Below the pieces are notes generated by a model. The model was given only the letters and a program-made list of their open reading frames with translations, made no database searches and was not told the DNA's origin. 64,000 bases of DNA from Trichinella spiralis (Eukaryota; Nematoda; Enoplea; Trichinellida; Trichinellidae). Positions 34,442-46,600 of this stretch are shown in pieces. Position numbers and translations under genes: made by a program. Where the stretch lies: positions 7,985,951 to 8,049,950 of the forward strand of contig CM012953.1 of the NCBI GenBank assembly GCA_000181795.3, in the 5' to 3' direction. Numbering within the stretch: the first letter of the stretch is position 1; the number at the start of each line of letters is the position of its first letter.

Positions 34442-37400
34442 TGCGCCGTCGTGTATGCTGTTTGTTCACTGAAAGAGAATAGCAAAAAGTTGAACGTCAA
34501 AAATGATAAAGCAAAAGAAGCAACAGCCAGCGGATGAATAGAAATAAAAGAATGGAAAACTATGGCCCGTCTTCTGGTTTTATTATTATTATTATATTTA
34601 TTGTTATTTTTTATTTTTTTGGATGACCAAGCGCGTTAGCTCGTTAGCACGCCCACTGATGGCTTTTACGCTTGTAGAAGCAGCGTTGCAATTGCACAGC
34701 GCCGTCTACTGTCGGAAAGGAAAAAGGCCATTTGCCAGCCACAAGGTGCCAACGGTTGACATGTCAGGCGCCATTGGTTGACCCGCGTAGGCGCCAACTG
34801 GCAATTCCATACAAGCCGACAAGCCGAAAGACGATACAATCGGCAAGAATGAATGGAAAGGGGCGCCGGTCAGCCGGCGTTAATTGAACAATTTCCTGTG
34901 ATAAATATCTGCAAAAACAATCGACGAATATCGGCTATCCACAAACAATAAAGTCTTATTATTTTGTTTTTATACTTGAACTTATACCCTTATATTTACA
35001 ATATGCAGTATTTATGCTAATAAGCAGAAATACAAAAAAAATACATGCATATCGCCATTATAGAGCAGCTTATCGAAAAGTGGCGAGTTTTATGTAATTT
35101 ATAAATCGTTCTATCCGAATGAAAATTTGGAATCACGTTTAAAATTAAATATTATCATCAAATGAAAGAGTGAATGAAATGTGTTTTTTTTCAAAATTTA
35201 CCCACTTATTATATTGAAGTTATTCTATTGCTGCGGTGGGAAAATAAGCAGACAAAGGTGATCAGGTCGAAAAGGGTGGACGATTGATTGCCAACGGCGC
35301 CGGTTCACCTCTTGCAAAGAGTTAATGATGACGTATGCTAGTTTTCTGTCGCCGATTTGACACATCTTCATCGCATGGAACTGGGTCACAATCAGCTAAT
35401 AAATCTTCTCAGCTCTTGACTTTTCAATCAATTCATTTTTCCGCAATAACCAAAAAAACAAAAAGATACATCAGAAAATCCAGTAATAATATATTCAGCT
35501 TATATAATTTCTTCTTCAAAGCAATCATGCATGCTATTGAAAGTAAAGCTTATTTTGCCATTGGTCATATTTAGATGGTTTTTTGCTGAATATAAAACTG
35601 TACAGCTTATTCCAATAAATAATATATAAGCATAAATAAAGTAATTGTTTAAAAATTAATTTTTTTTCTCATAATAATGATAATTTTTTAAGCTGTATTA
35701 TGGAATTTCGTTTTCAATGTTTATCATTGGAATAAAATCTCGTTCACCGATAAGTTGCCGCTGCTGACGATTGACTGACAAACTAATCTTTTGGAATTAA
35801 TGGATTTTAGCATATTTTGACAGATGAGTTTTGCTTGGCATCAATTTGTTATCTTTTTTATTTTTCCGTATTTTTTTGATCCATGAAATGTTCATAAATG
35901 TAAATTTTGATTTCAATTATGCATAAAGTTTCCTTGGTTTTTTTTTCTTTTATGTGAAACAATTGTATTATTTGTTGAATGAATATTGCATTTCTTTTTT
36001 CTGCTGAACAGATGTGTAATTTGAGTCTATTGACGATGAATAGAAAGCAACTGTGAGCGCTTGTGGATGTGGTTCGCGCCTCGATGAAGCTTTTTCAGCA
36101 CCGTTGGACAGCAAATGAGCAGCAATGGCCGGCCGGAAAATGAACAACGCTTTCAACGTTGCGCAAGCCGGCGTTAGCAGACAATGTGAAACAATGCCAC
36201 TCTGCGAGGGGTAGGGCAGCAATTGGTTCCGCTACGGCGGGCGGTCACTCCCAGCGGACGGGCACCAGTTGATGGTCGACCCGGCCGGTGGACATCTGCC
36301 CTCTTTGGTCACCACGGTCGATCCGCTTACCGAATCTCGAACAATGCTTCTTGTCCAGTGTTGATCTGGTTGGACAACCCAACCGCGAAATCTGACGCGA
36401 TCCAAAGCACCACCGTCGACCGTAGTGACCAGGGTCAATTGGGGCCCGGCGCCATGCTAACAATGGGGGTGGTCAGATTAGATGGCAAATTTGCACTGGA
36501 CGGCGCCATTTTGGAAAATTCGGAAATTTTGTTGACCCTTTCGGCGCCGGCTAACGCAGTTTTTTTGCCATGCGCTGAAGGTCGATTATTTGCAAGCCAC
36601 TTGTATGCCGGATGAGTGGCCCACTCAACCGTACGACAAAGTTTATGGGCGGTGTATTTTCTTTTCAATCCCCATTAAAAGTGCTCCTCATAACCACCGG
36701 CTACAAAGCCGATTAATTGTCCATTGGACAATTTGCCTTGCTCTTCAATCATACTACGAGTTTTTTCTTCTCTTTCCCATAAAAAGGACTTTTTTTCGCA
36801 CACACTACAGCATAGTTATTTATTTATTTTTGTTAATAATCTCATATATGATAATAAAGTCAACTTTTGTAAAATAATTCTGTTTCTAACTATTTAAAGA
36901 GAAATATTTTTACTACCGGGTTATACAAATAAAAAAATAATAAGGTATCTGCATTACTTTGTTATTCCATTAAATGATAAACTGTTCTACGAAAAATATA
37001 TTACACATGTCAATTGATCTTGAAGTATAAAGTGAAAATTGCAAATAAAAAGATAAAATTATCAAAGATGAAAATGAATAAATTTGATATATCAATTTTC
37101 AATTGATCTGAGGTCTGAGGAAATAAAAACAATACTGCTTTTTTGGTAAAAGTGCCGACAAGCTAAGCTGGATAGTAAGCTGCTGACTGATATCATAGTC
37201 AGCTGTTTGTATTTTTTGTCAAAATTGTTTTTCTTCTTGAACAATTGATGAACAACTGTGCTGTTGATTGGCAAGCCGCCTTTGACCGTCGGTTGACCGC
37301 ACGGCGCCGCTGTCAATCACATTACGTGAAAAAATAACTATCTCAAAAGCAAAGCATTTCCTATTGAACAATTGGGCTTACTTTGATCTCACTCTTTGTT

Positions 37401-38216
37401 GGAAATTTCACTCTTAATGTAGTTAAAAATATATGCATACACAATGTATGCCACTGGAAATTTATAAAAGTATGATAAAGCACAAAACCGCAGCAAATTA
37501 TTTGCACATAATAAATTTTAAATTCTTAAAACACACTATCCTATGACATTGCTGTACACATTAATTTCAAGTTTATTTAAATTTTGAGTAACAAATTATG
37601 CATATTTAATTTTAACAGCACTTCTCTTTTTAAATTTTCAAGTAATGTATGCGATGAATATTATATTTACATGTTAAAAGACAAATAAAATATTCATTAA
37701 GCATTTTATTAGCGAAAATATTATTTATAATAATAATTTTTATATGAATAAAACTATACAAATATGGGATTTTTAAATATGCATTGTTTTAAAGTATTCA
37801 ATTTTTAAATGTAATCTTTCAATAACATGCTAAATTATTTGGCAATTTCAAATTTAAAATATATTTCAGTTCAACAATCTGTTGCATTAAATTATTACAA
37901 AACAGTTATACGTGATGATAATTTGCTTAGAAATTTTGCAACATCATTTTTATTTGAGCAAAATCAAAATGAAATATTTAATAAATTGAAAAAGAGGTTG
38001 GAAAGTTATCATTTTCGTTGAGGCGTAATGTCAAAAATCATCTTCTGCCATTGTCAAAGCTCTAGTTTCTTCGTTAGCTCTGAAATTGTCAGACGGTACA
38101 ATTTTACTGTATCGTACTGTTTTACGTTTTCGTTTCAAAATCAACCCGCTTCGCCACATGCATATTATTGTAATGAAAACTAGAATAATCAATTATTATT
38201 AATTTGAAAGTTTAAA
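34442..38216. other. long upstream region of T-box gene, with GC-rich islands
   Basis: No convincing gene. GC-rich blocks at about 34630-34880, 35270-35320 and 36040-36720 stand out in AT-rich DNA. They contain most of the GGCGCC palindromes of the region. The largest block has long open frames on both strands (for example + 36223-36615, 130 codons), but with no family signal and similar openness on the opposite strand. Probable regulatory DNA or an unrecognised gene. Confidence 0.45.
34745..34812. repeat. three 22-23 bp direct repeats upstream of the T-box gene
   Basis: Units begin at 34745 (GGTGCCAACGGTTGAC), 34767 (GGCGCCATTGGTTGAC) and 34790 (GGCGCCAACTGGCAAT), spaced 22 and 23 bp, or about two helical turns. 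They sit about 300 bp upstream of the T-box start, so they could be binding sites for one factor. Confidence 0.55.
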
Positions 38217-40637
38217 TTAATTTATCGTACAAATTAAAATGAAGAAAACTGACAATGCCGTTGCAACCACAATGTAAAATGGTGTATGAAATTCTGCTTC
38301 TACATCATGCTTGAATTCATGAAATTTTTCACCAATAATATTGAAAAGATGTTTTATTCCAACATTGGAAGAATCCTAAAAAATTTTGATAACTTTTTTT
38401 TTATTAACAAAATATTCATATAATAAATGAAGTAAGCAAACTTACAGAAGGTTTGTTCAATTGTCCAATTGCACTACTTTTGCATACATCTTCGTCGGTA
38501 AGATTACACTTTTTCATTACATTGTTCTCTGACAAATAATACCACTGCCAAATTCCAACTCTTGAAAATTAAAAAATTAATATATATTCACCTTAAAATT
38601 ATGCAATATTTCGCATTTCATACACACTTTTTAACGTATTCTTTTAATTTTTTGCATTTGCTGTTCATGCATTGTATAATTTCAGCAAACTGACGGCAAA
38701 TTGGCATACAATCATTTTGGGTTACTTCCCAGCAGAATACCTACATATAATAGCGATTGTGCTTTCAAGAATTATTACCAAAACTATTTTTCACATAATC
38801 TACAAACAGTACTATGCTTTAAAATTACTCACAGAATTTCGTTTATAAAATTCAGTTCCAAGGTAAATAGTAGCTGTATAATAAGCTGCTTCGATGATCT
38901 CAATCAGGCATTCGCTTTCGTCATCTTTTTCAAGCTCTAAAGCCGGTAGAATAATTTCTATAATATTTATATGCATTCCAACCATTCCACTGATTGTCGT
39001 ACTTAACTATAAAACAACGAAAGCAAAATATAAACATTTAGGATAATAAAAAGGTATTGCAATATTCAAAAAATTGTCGACAATGAATTGAATAATTGTA
39101 AATTTGATTGATTGTAAATTGAATTTTTTTGAAAAATATTTTCAACACTTGAAAACAATTGATATGTAATTTTGAAATATAGAACTTATTCAAAGTATTA
39201 AAATACAAATATAAAAAGCAGATATTGAATAGAAAATTAATTAAATAATTTGTAGAATGCTTTTTCAATTAAAAAAAAGAATCTGTACTTGGCTTCCAAT
39301 TCCACAAAGGCGTGCCATCCCTTCTGTGTTTTTCTGAAGACAGTTTCGAAATTCATTTATACTTTGCATATTCTTTCTCCAAATTAAAATAGTATCTTTG
39401 ATTTGTTGGGGTTGAATCTAAAATACATATAAATTTAAATATATCAAATGCAGTTGGCAATAATAATAGCAGTCTCTGATAACCAGATAATTGATTTATT
39501 TTTATGCAATCCTTAATTTTAGCAGTAAAAATATGGGTTTACATTTGTGACCTGTAATTTTTGCATTGAATTCTTAGCCAATTAATGTGAAAAATACAAA
39601 ATTCATTACATTATTGGAATCTTACATCGCTGTTTTCAAAATGTTCAAATTGTATAAAGAACTTTTGTTTTTACAAAAAAATAATTAATTTTCATGAACA
39701 TGAAAATCAATAAAAGTGTAAATAATGATTTTTCATTACACAGTACGTTGACGTGTCCTTGTAAAACTTGGACAATTAAAATTGCACTATTTAATAATCA
39801 GTAGAGTATTTTGTAAATTATTTTATTTTTATTAAATCAAAAATGTGTGACATTTTCTTTTGAACAATTTCATTCGATCATCATATTTTTTGCGTTTATT
39901 TCATTTCGTTCCATTAAATCATAAAACACATAAAAGGGTCTTATTATGCAATTTTTCACATTTATTACAATTTCTAGTCATGTTTCATGAACAGAATGGA
40001 ATTATTATTTTGATTCAGTTAGCCATTGAGATAGAACAATGAATGTCTGCGTAAATTTGGAAATTAAGCCGACAGTGTAAACAAAATCAATACTTCGATT
40101 GAAGGTAATGATGTTTGATGATTAAGCAAATTTGATTCTTTTAATTTTTTATTACTGAGAAAAAAACACAGAATTACTTACGTAACTTCGGCATTTTCCT
40201 TTTTTGCACTCTTCTACAAGTGTTTTCAATGTGTTGGAATTAAGTAGACCGTAATATAAGCCTTCACTTGGATCCACGTTCAGCAGAGATGAATTTTCCA
40301 AATGAGCACTTTTGACGCAAAATTTATACCTGTCGATCAAATCATCCGGCCAAGAGCACCCCATCACGTCTTTTATAATTTCTCTTTCCCCGTATAATTT
40401 TTTCCAAGGATTGAATTCGTCCGTTTGTGAAGTTTGATGTATCTGTGATCCTGCGGTCAGGGATGTTGTTTTATTTGGACTTTGAATATTGGTCGTAACT
40501 TGAGTAGAAGAAGTATTCACAACAGACTGAGTTGTATTTTGAGCTGAATTTACAATTGTCCCGTTGGTTTTTTCAACTGCATCCGATTGATAGAGTTTGA
40601 AAGTATAAAACAGAATTAGCATGAAATTGAGCTTCAT
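38217..40637 (-). CDS. orphan single-pass membrane protein, Cys-containing ectodomain
   Basis: Six exons on the minus strand: 40637-40182, 39417-39289, 39006-38833, 38740-38628, 38560-38446 and 38375-38217, giving 381 residues. A signal peptide (MKLNFMLILFYTFKLYQS) is followed by a Thr/Asn/Ser-rich stalk with many N-glycosylation sites. A Cys-bearing helical ectodomain follows (VMGCSWPDDLIDRYKFC, ECKKGKCRSY, FRNCLQKN, ARLCGIG, DCMPICRQFAEIIQCMN). The C-terminus is a membrane segment (FYIVVATALSVFFILICTIN) ending right at the stop, as in a type I or GPI-anchored protein. I recognise no family. The exon 4/5 join is ambiguous: GT donors two bases apart, acceptor AG repeated. ATG 40667 is an alternative start. 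Confidence 0.75.
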
Positions 40638-43600
40638 TGGAAAAGATTGGAAGAAGAGCATTTTCAACCAAGCCGCACTCTACAAGCTTTCATTGCATTG
40701 CAACAAAATCTCTTGAATCGTATTTTGAACACGTCGACAAATTATTTACATTCGGTATTGTATGCACTTTGTGCAGCTGTTCAAAGCTGATTGTTCCATC
40801 TCTCATAGCTTGGAAGTGTATTTAAATTGTAAACATGGCTTTCTTTTGCTGCCTGCAGTATTTTTGTCATTCACATTTACAGCTTTGTGACCGATAGAAA
40901 GAAGCATCATTGTTAATTTCTGTTTACTGTATACTATTCACTTGCGCTACAATAAAAAAAGAAAAGAAATATAAAATTGAAAAGTTTCATTCAGCATTCA
41001 TTATGCAGAAGCTTTTAAATAAGTCTGCTAATAATGTATCTTCAATTCACTCTGTTGAATTTCATTTAGCTTCAACTGTAAAAGGTTATTCTTTCCCATT
41101 TTTTACATACCTGGAAAAGGTAAGCACTTGTAATAATTGATCACAGTCATTACACATACACACACAGACACACAGACACTTGTAATTCCAATCATTATAA
41201 ATTAATATTATTCATCCTTTTCATTACTGTTTTATAATATTCACAAACAACACGTGCTAAATTTGTAATATACTGCTTGAAAAGTAAAGAAATATAAAAT
41301 TTATGTCCAACTTTTGATAAAATAATAAAATGTGATGAATCATAATGTGATCAAAATGTGATAATTATTGATCATTTTCTCAATAAATTCAGTGCTCTTA
41401 GTAAGCCAATAATTAGTAAAAGATGCAATAATTATTTGTTTGATAAAAATGCTTACCAAAAGTAAAATAAATATCACTTTTTGTCAGCTTCTATTTTCAA
41501 ACCATTCATACTTTTTGATTTTTGATCAAGTTTTGTTGGATGTAAATATTCCCACAGTGGAAAGGTTGCGTGCGTGATAAATGATCTTTTTTTAACTCAT
41601 TGAATTGAAAGATGAAATAGCATCTGATGAAAGATGAGTATCGGCAATCATGTGTCTTAGAAAATTGGCTTAATGTAAAAAATGTGAATTTTCCAGAGTG
41701 AATATGACGATTTAGAAAATGCTAAGCAAACATTATTATTTATCATTGTCAAAAATTTCATCAGTATTTTTGAAAACATGTTGAATAAATGTTGCACCTG
41801 AGAAATAAGGGGGATATTTTTTCATACAATGAACAGAAAATACAAATATTCTATTTAAATGTTCGATGAATTGATTTGCAGGGGCTTTGTTATAAAAACA
41901 ACTTGAATACTTATTCATTCACTGACTATCAAGTTTGGTACAGTAATTTACTGTTTCGTTCACTTCAAAATTAATAAATATACATAAAGTTTGATATTTG
42001 TGAAACTTTAATAAATATAATTCAAAAAATAAATCCATATTAAAAAAATAAATTTATTTTTAACTGCTTTATTATTATTATTTTGTTGAAAATGACAAGC
42101 AAGAAATAATAAATATGCTGATGCTTTGTTGTCGAGATGATTTCATTTTACAAATTGAAACTATTTTACTGAAATAATTATTATTTATTCAAATTTCATA
42201 ACTTAAAAATTTATATTAAAAATTATTATTTCAACTTACATTTGACATTTTAACTGTTCATGTAGTATAGCAATTAATTTAAATTTTAAAGGCTTTCAGA
42301 AAAGCTATGAGAAAAAAAATAATATTTGATAGTGTCTTCAATACTCACAGTCTTAATAAATCCAAAATGATTGATTCAAATGAGTCATGCTGAATTAGTA
42401 ATTGACGCACTACCGGTTTGCCGTTTGGTAAAGCTAATTGCTTTATTTAGTACAACATTGACGAAAGCGTCATTTCAACTAGACCGCATAAATTTATGGT
42501 GCTAAAGCCGTAGTGGTTGTTATTGATGAATGAATGCATTGATGCAAGCATTCAATCACGCTGTGCTTTATTTTAGCAAAGCTATGCTGATGAACATTTC
42601 AAGATGTTGGAAATTTTTCTTCATATATGCTAAATCTGATGCAAAAATGTGGTTTCTTATCAATTATATCGATAGTTTGCTTGTCAGGTTTTTCTGACGC
42701 AACCTGGGAATTACAAAGTTTGAAAATTTAATTTTCCTTAGCATTATGTGATTAGTGTGAGATCTTCTAGAATAAAATGCCTTTCAAATTGAACTTATAT
42801 TTGAAGTGATTTTCTAAATTGCATAACTACATCAACGAAGATGAGGATGATGATGATGATGATGCACAGTGCTTAGTTATAATAATATATACAGCTTACA
42901 AGTCTCGTTTGTTTCAAAGCCAAAGTATTTAAAGGTAGGAATTTCTTTTTTTTATTGAAACATAATTTTTTCCTTCTATTCATTAATATTTTTTTTGTCT
43001 TGTAAATATTTATTTTTGTGCAATTTTTATTTCTTGATGAGTTTTAGATTATTCAAATTCATTGCTAATTTTAATTTTATCTCGTTCATTTTGATATTTT
43101 ATTTATTACCTGAAGTTGAATAAATGATACTAATGAGCTTGTTTGTAATCATAATACTTTGTATAGGCGAATGATTCAAAAAATTCAATAATTTTTTTTG
43201 CAAATTTCTTTTAATTCTTTTCTTTAATTCAGTTACAAACTGAAAACAGGAAACTCGTGACTTGAGATTATATGAAGGGAATAAAAAATAAACGGAAATC
43301 GACCTCTTACAAAATGATTTTGAATAGTTGCACAAAGAGAGAATAAAAGTGTAAAGATTTTTAATAATTACTTACAACAAAACAAAACAAAAAAATAAAA
43401 TACTTTTTCGCCTTATTTCATTGCTGTTATATAAAACTAATTGCTTTAAGTAGAATAATTCTGCCTTTAATCCATTACTGATTTATTGTATTTTTAATCA
43501 ACATTCATCTTTTTCAAGGATTGATTATTATTTTCTACTTTAAATTCTTTTAAAAAAGATTAATTTCATGACCTATGATAAAGTTATGAAATATATGGCC

Positions 43601-46600
43601 TTTAAATAAAAATGTTTGGTTTTCACAGTAGAATGTTTTCGCAATTGTTTAAACGGTGCAATGTTAGCAAAGCTATTTTTATGATAACAAATTGTTTTAC
43701 ATATAAACTACTGAAAATTTATTAGCTGAGCTGTTCGTAGTATGACTGTTATTTTGATTTGCTTCCATGTATTTTATTTTTGATGATTCCCTGATAAAGA
43801 CTCAGCACCTCCAAACGTACTTATAGATGACTGACATTTAATCCAGCAAACATTTTGCTAGCTTATAATTATATCATTATGACTAATTACAGCTTCACTG
43901 GTTCTACTGGTATCAAAATTCAAATTGATGTTTTTTCCAATTACTCTGATATGACAAAATGATACTGTTTTTCTCTGTGCCATGCAAAATGCACGTTAAT
44001 CCATTTTCCATTCATCTTCTTTACTACTAAAGTGTACTACATAGCATTATAGAATTCAAGTCAAATTAAATTCGAAAATTCTTTTTTGAAAACTGAAATA
44101 TTTCATTCAAAAACAATCAAAAAGTTAATTACATCTTATTGAACATAATTATGCATGAATTGCCAATTATATGTAATTATTTGTATTGTTTCCTTAAATT
44201 TTTAGAAATAAAATTTCAATTTCATTCTTATATGCATCAAGTTATCCCAGTTAGCTTACGCTTTAGCAAATATTTTAAATAATTTTCTGGAACTTTTAAT
44301 AATTATTTTGATAAGAAATTAATATCTAAAAGTATGTTAAATATTACAAACATTTATAGCAAATGAAGTGCAACAAAAGAATTTTCGTTTTAGTTTATGC
44401 AGCATATTATTATTATCCTTTTAGAATTTTATTATTACAATATTAGCACATGTAAAATGATTTGCAAGACATTCTTACTGTATGCATATTTTAATTTACT
44501 TGGAAATAGTCATTCACATTATGAAATAAAGATGGAAATATCTATGATTGAATAAAAGGTGAAACAGTCTTTCCTCCTGCTTCTCTCAGTTATATTTACT
44601 GCTCTATTATTGTACAGCATATCGCCATGTATATGAGATGATTATGAAACGGCTTATTATTTACTGCTTGCTCACTGTTTACACACAAAGGGCAGTAACT
44701 AACCTTTTATACCAATCTAAAAATAATGTTCCGATCAATGATACACAAATTTAAATTACTATAAAAAGATATTACACAACAGATTTCATTTTTCAGGTGA
44801 GGAATATTTCTGATCGGTATGTTTCTTAAATTTCAAATTTCTGAGTAAATGTACTTTCACTTCAAATGAGTAAGTAATACAATTTATTTTCTTTCTTAAT
44901 AAAAAGTGACATTTCACTGCTATTTGTGCCATTTGAGACATTTCAATTTAAATATTATCTTTACTTTTCTAATAATGAATAATGTTTTCATTTTCTACAA
45001 ATGCAATTCACCGAGCGAACTGAAAGATTAAAAGAAATTTTAGAAAATATCATTTGTATTATAAAAAGATTATTTGCAACTTTAATGATCTGCTTGCATA
45101 ACTTGGCATTACAAATCATAATTCTTTAGTTAAGCAAATCATCTATTCATTATGTATGTTATCATTTACCAGTGGTAATTTGCTCACGTTTAGTTGAAAT
45201 GAATTACTAGCTGATAATATTTATAATTATTTACCTATAAAGTGAAAATTATTTTTGTATACTATTTATTATTTTAAATCAGTCAATGTATTGCATTTTT
45301 GCTTTGATTCAGGGACATATTTATATATTCAATATTGTATTTCATATATATATATTCAAATGTTTCATATATTCAGATATGAGGAAATAATCATCCGTAC
45401 AATTTGACAGGATAAATGGTCAAGTTTAATTAATATCATTCAGTTTTTTGTTTTGTTTCTGCTTCAGTAAATATCATTCCTGAATACCATAATTGTTTAA
45501 TTCAGTTTTCAGAAGTACAGAATTCAGAATTTGAATTTAAATCTTACAACGTCTAATCTTTATTATTCTTAATTTAATTAGATTTTTTTAGAATCTTTAA
45601 ATTATAGTAATATATACTTTTGATTTATTTTGTTCAGTGCAAACTACTAATTACATTGTTTTCATGTTTATCTGTTAATAAATTATTTGAACATCTGGGA
45701 AAGAAGTACAACTTCCTGTTAATCAATAAATGTAATCATATTAGATACTTCTTTTGTTGGCAGATATATTGCTATACATGAGAACATATTACTTCAAAAG
45801 GGCTTCTTCAACAACGCTTACAATGAATTCTAATCTGAGAACCAACCAAACAATTGTTTCTTCTCTAATAAGGCGTTTATGTTAATAAGAATTTGTAAAG
45901 GTTAAATATAGTAATATTATTCTTAAAAAAGAAGAAATAAGCTGTCATTTGGTACAACAAGGCTTTCGAACTGTAAAACAAAATTCTTCAGTAAACGTAT
46001 GTAACACGAAGCCTGTTATATGTATTATTTTAACTTGTGTATTTGTGAATTTTTGATGAAGTTTTGAATGCCAGTAAGTTTATTGAATTACGTTCATAAT
46101 TTTGCAATGCCATCTATTAATATTAACACTTTTATGCATTTAAAACTATATAAAACTGCTTGCTTGAAATAAATGTACTGTTATTTATGCTTGCTAAATT
46201 TAAATAAATCAATTTTGAATTAATGTTTTAATAAAACATGATTTTTGTCTGAACATTTTCAGTTTCACCGTTGCGGAAATTTGTTACTCATGTTATATGC
46301 TTATTTTCTTAACAAAGTTATTTTAAACATTTGCTAATTTGCATGTATTATGTTTAAAGATAGCTATTTGTATATTATCACAGTTGTTAAGTGAACTAAC
46401 TAAAAGAAAAGCAATATTTATATCAATAGATATTTCTTGAGTGCATACGTTTGTGCGAGAAGAATATTTTAATAAAAAATGAAATGCAAAAATTGAGCTA
46501 ATAATAAGTGAATATTATTTAAAAAATATTTTATTTCAAAACACATTGCATACAATTGTTTTAATTTATAAGTAATATACTGATAAAAAGCAATTTCAAA

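Noticed and set aside
36223-36615. 130-codon + frame in the GC-rich island
   Set aside because: The opposite strand is equally open, there is no family signal or splice support, and GC-rich DNA has few stops by chance.
37827-38021. 64-codon + frame, protein-like C-terminus (NKLKKRLESYHFR) with an acceptor-like ATTTCAG
   Set aside because: No upstream exon or family found; it could be a last exon but cannot be supported.
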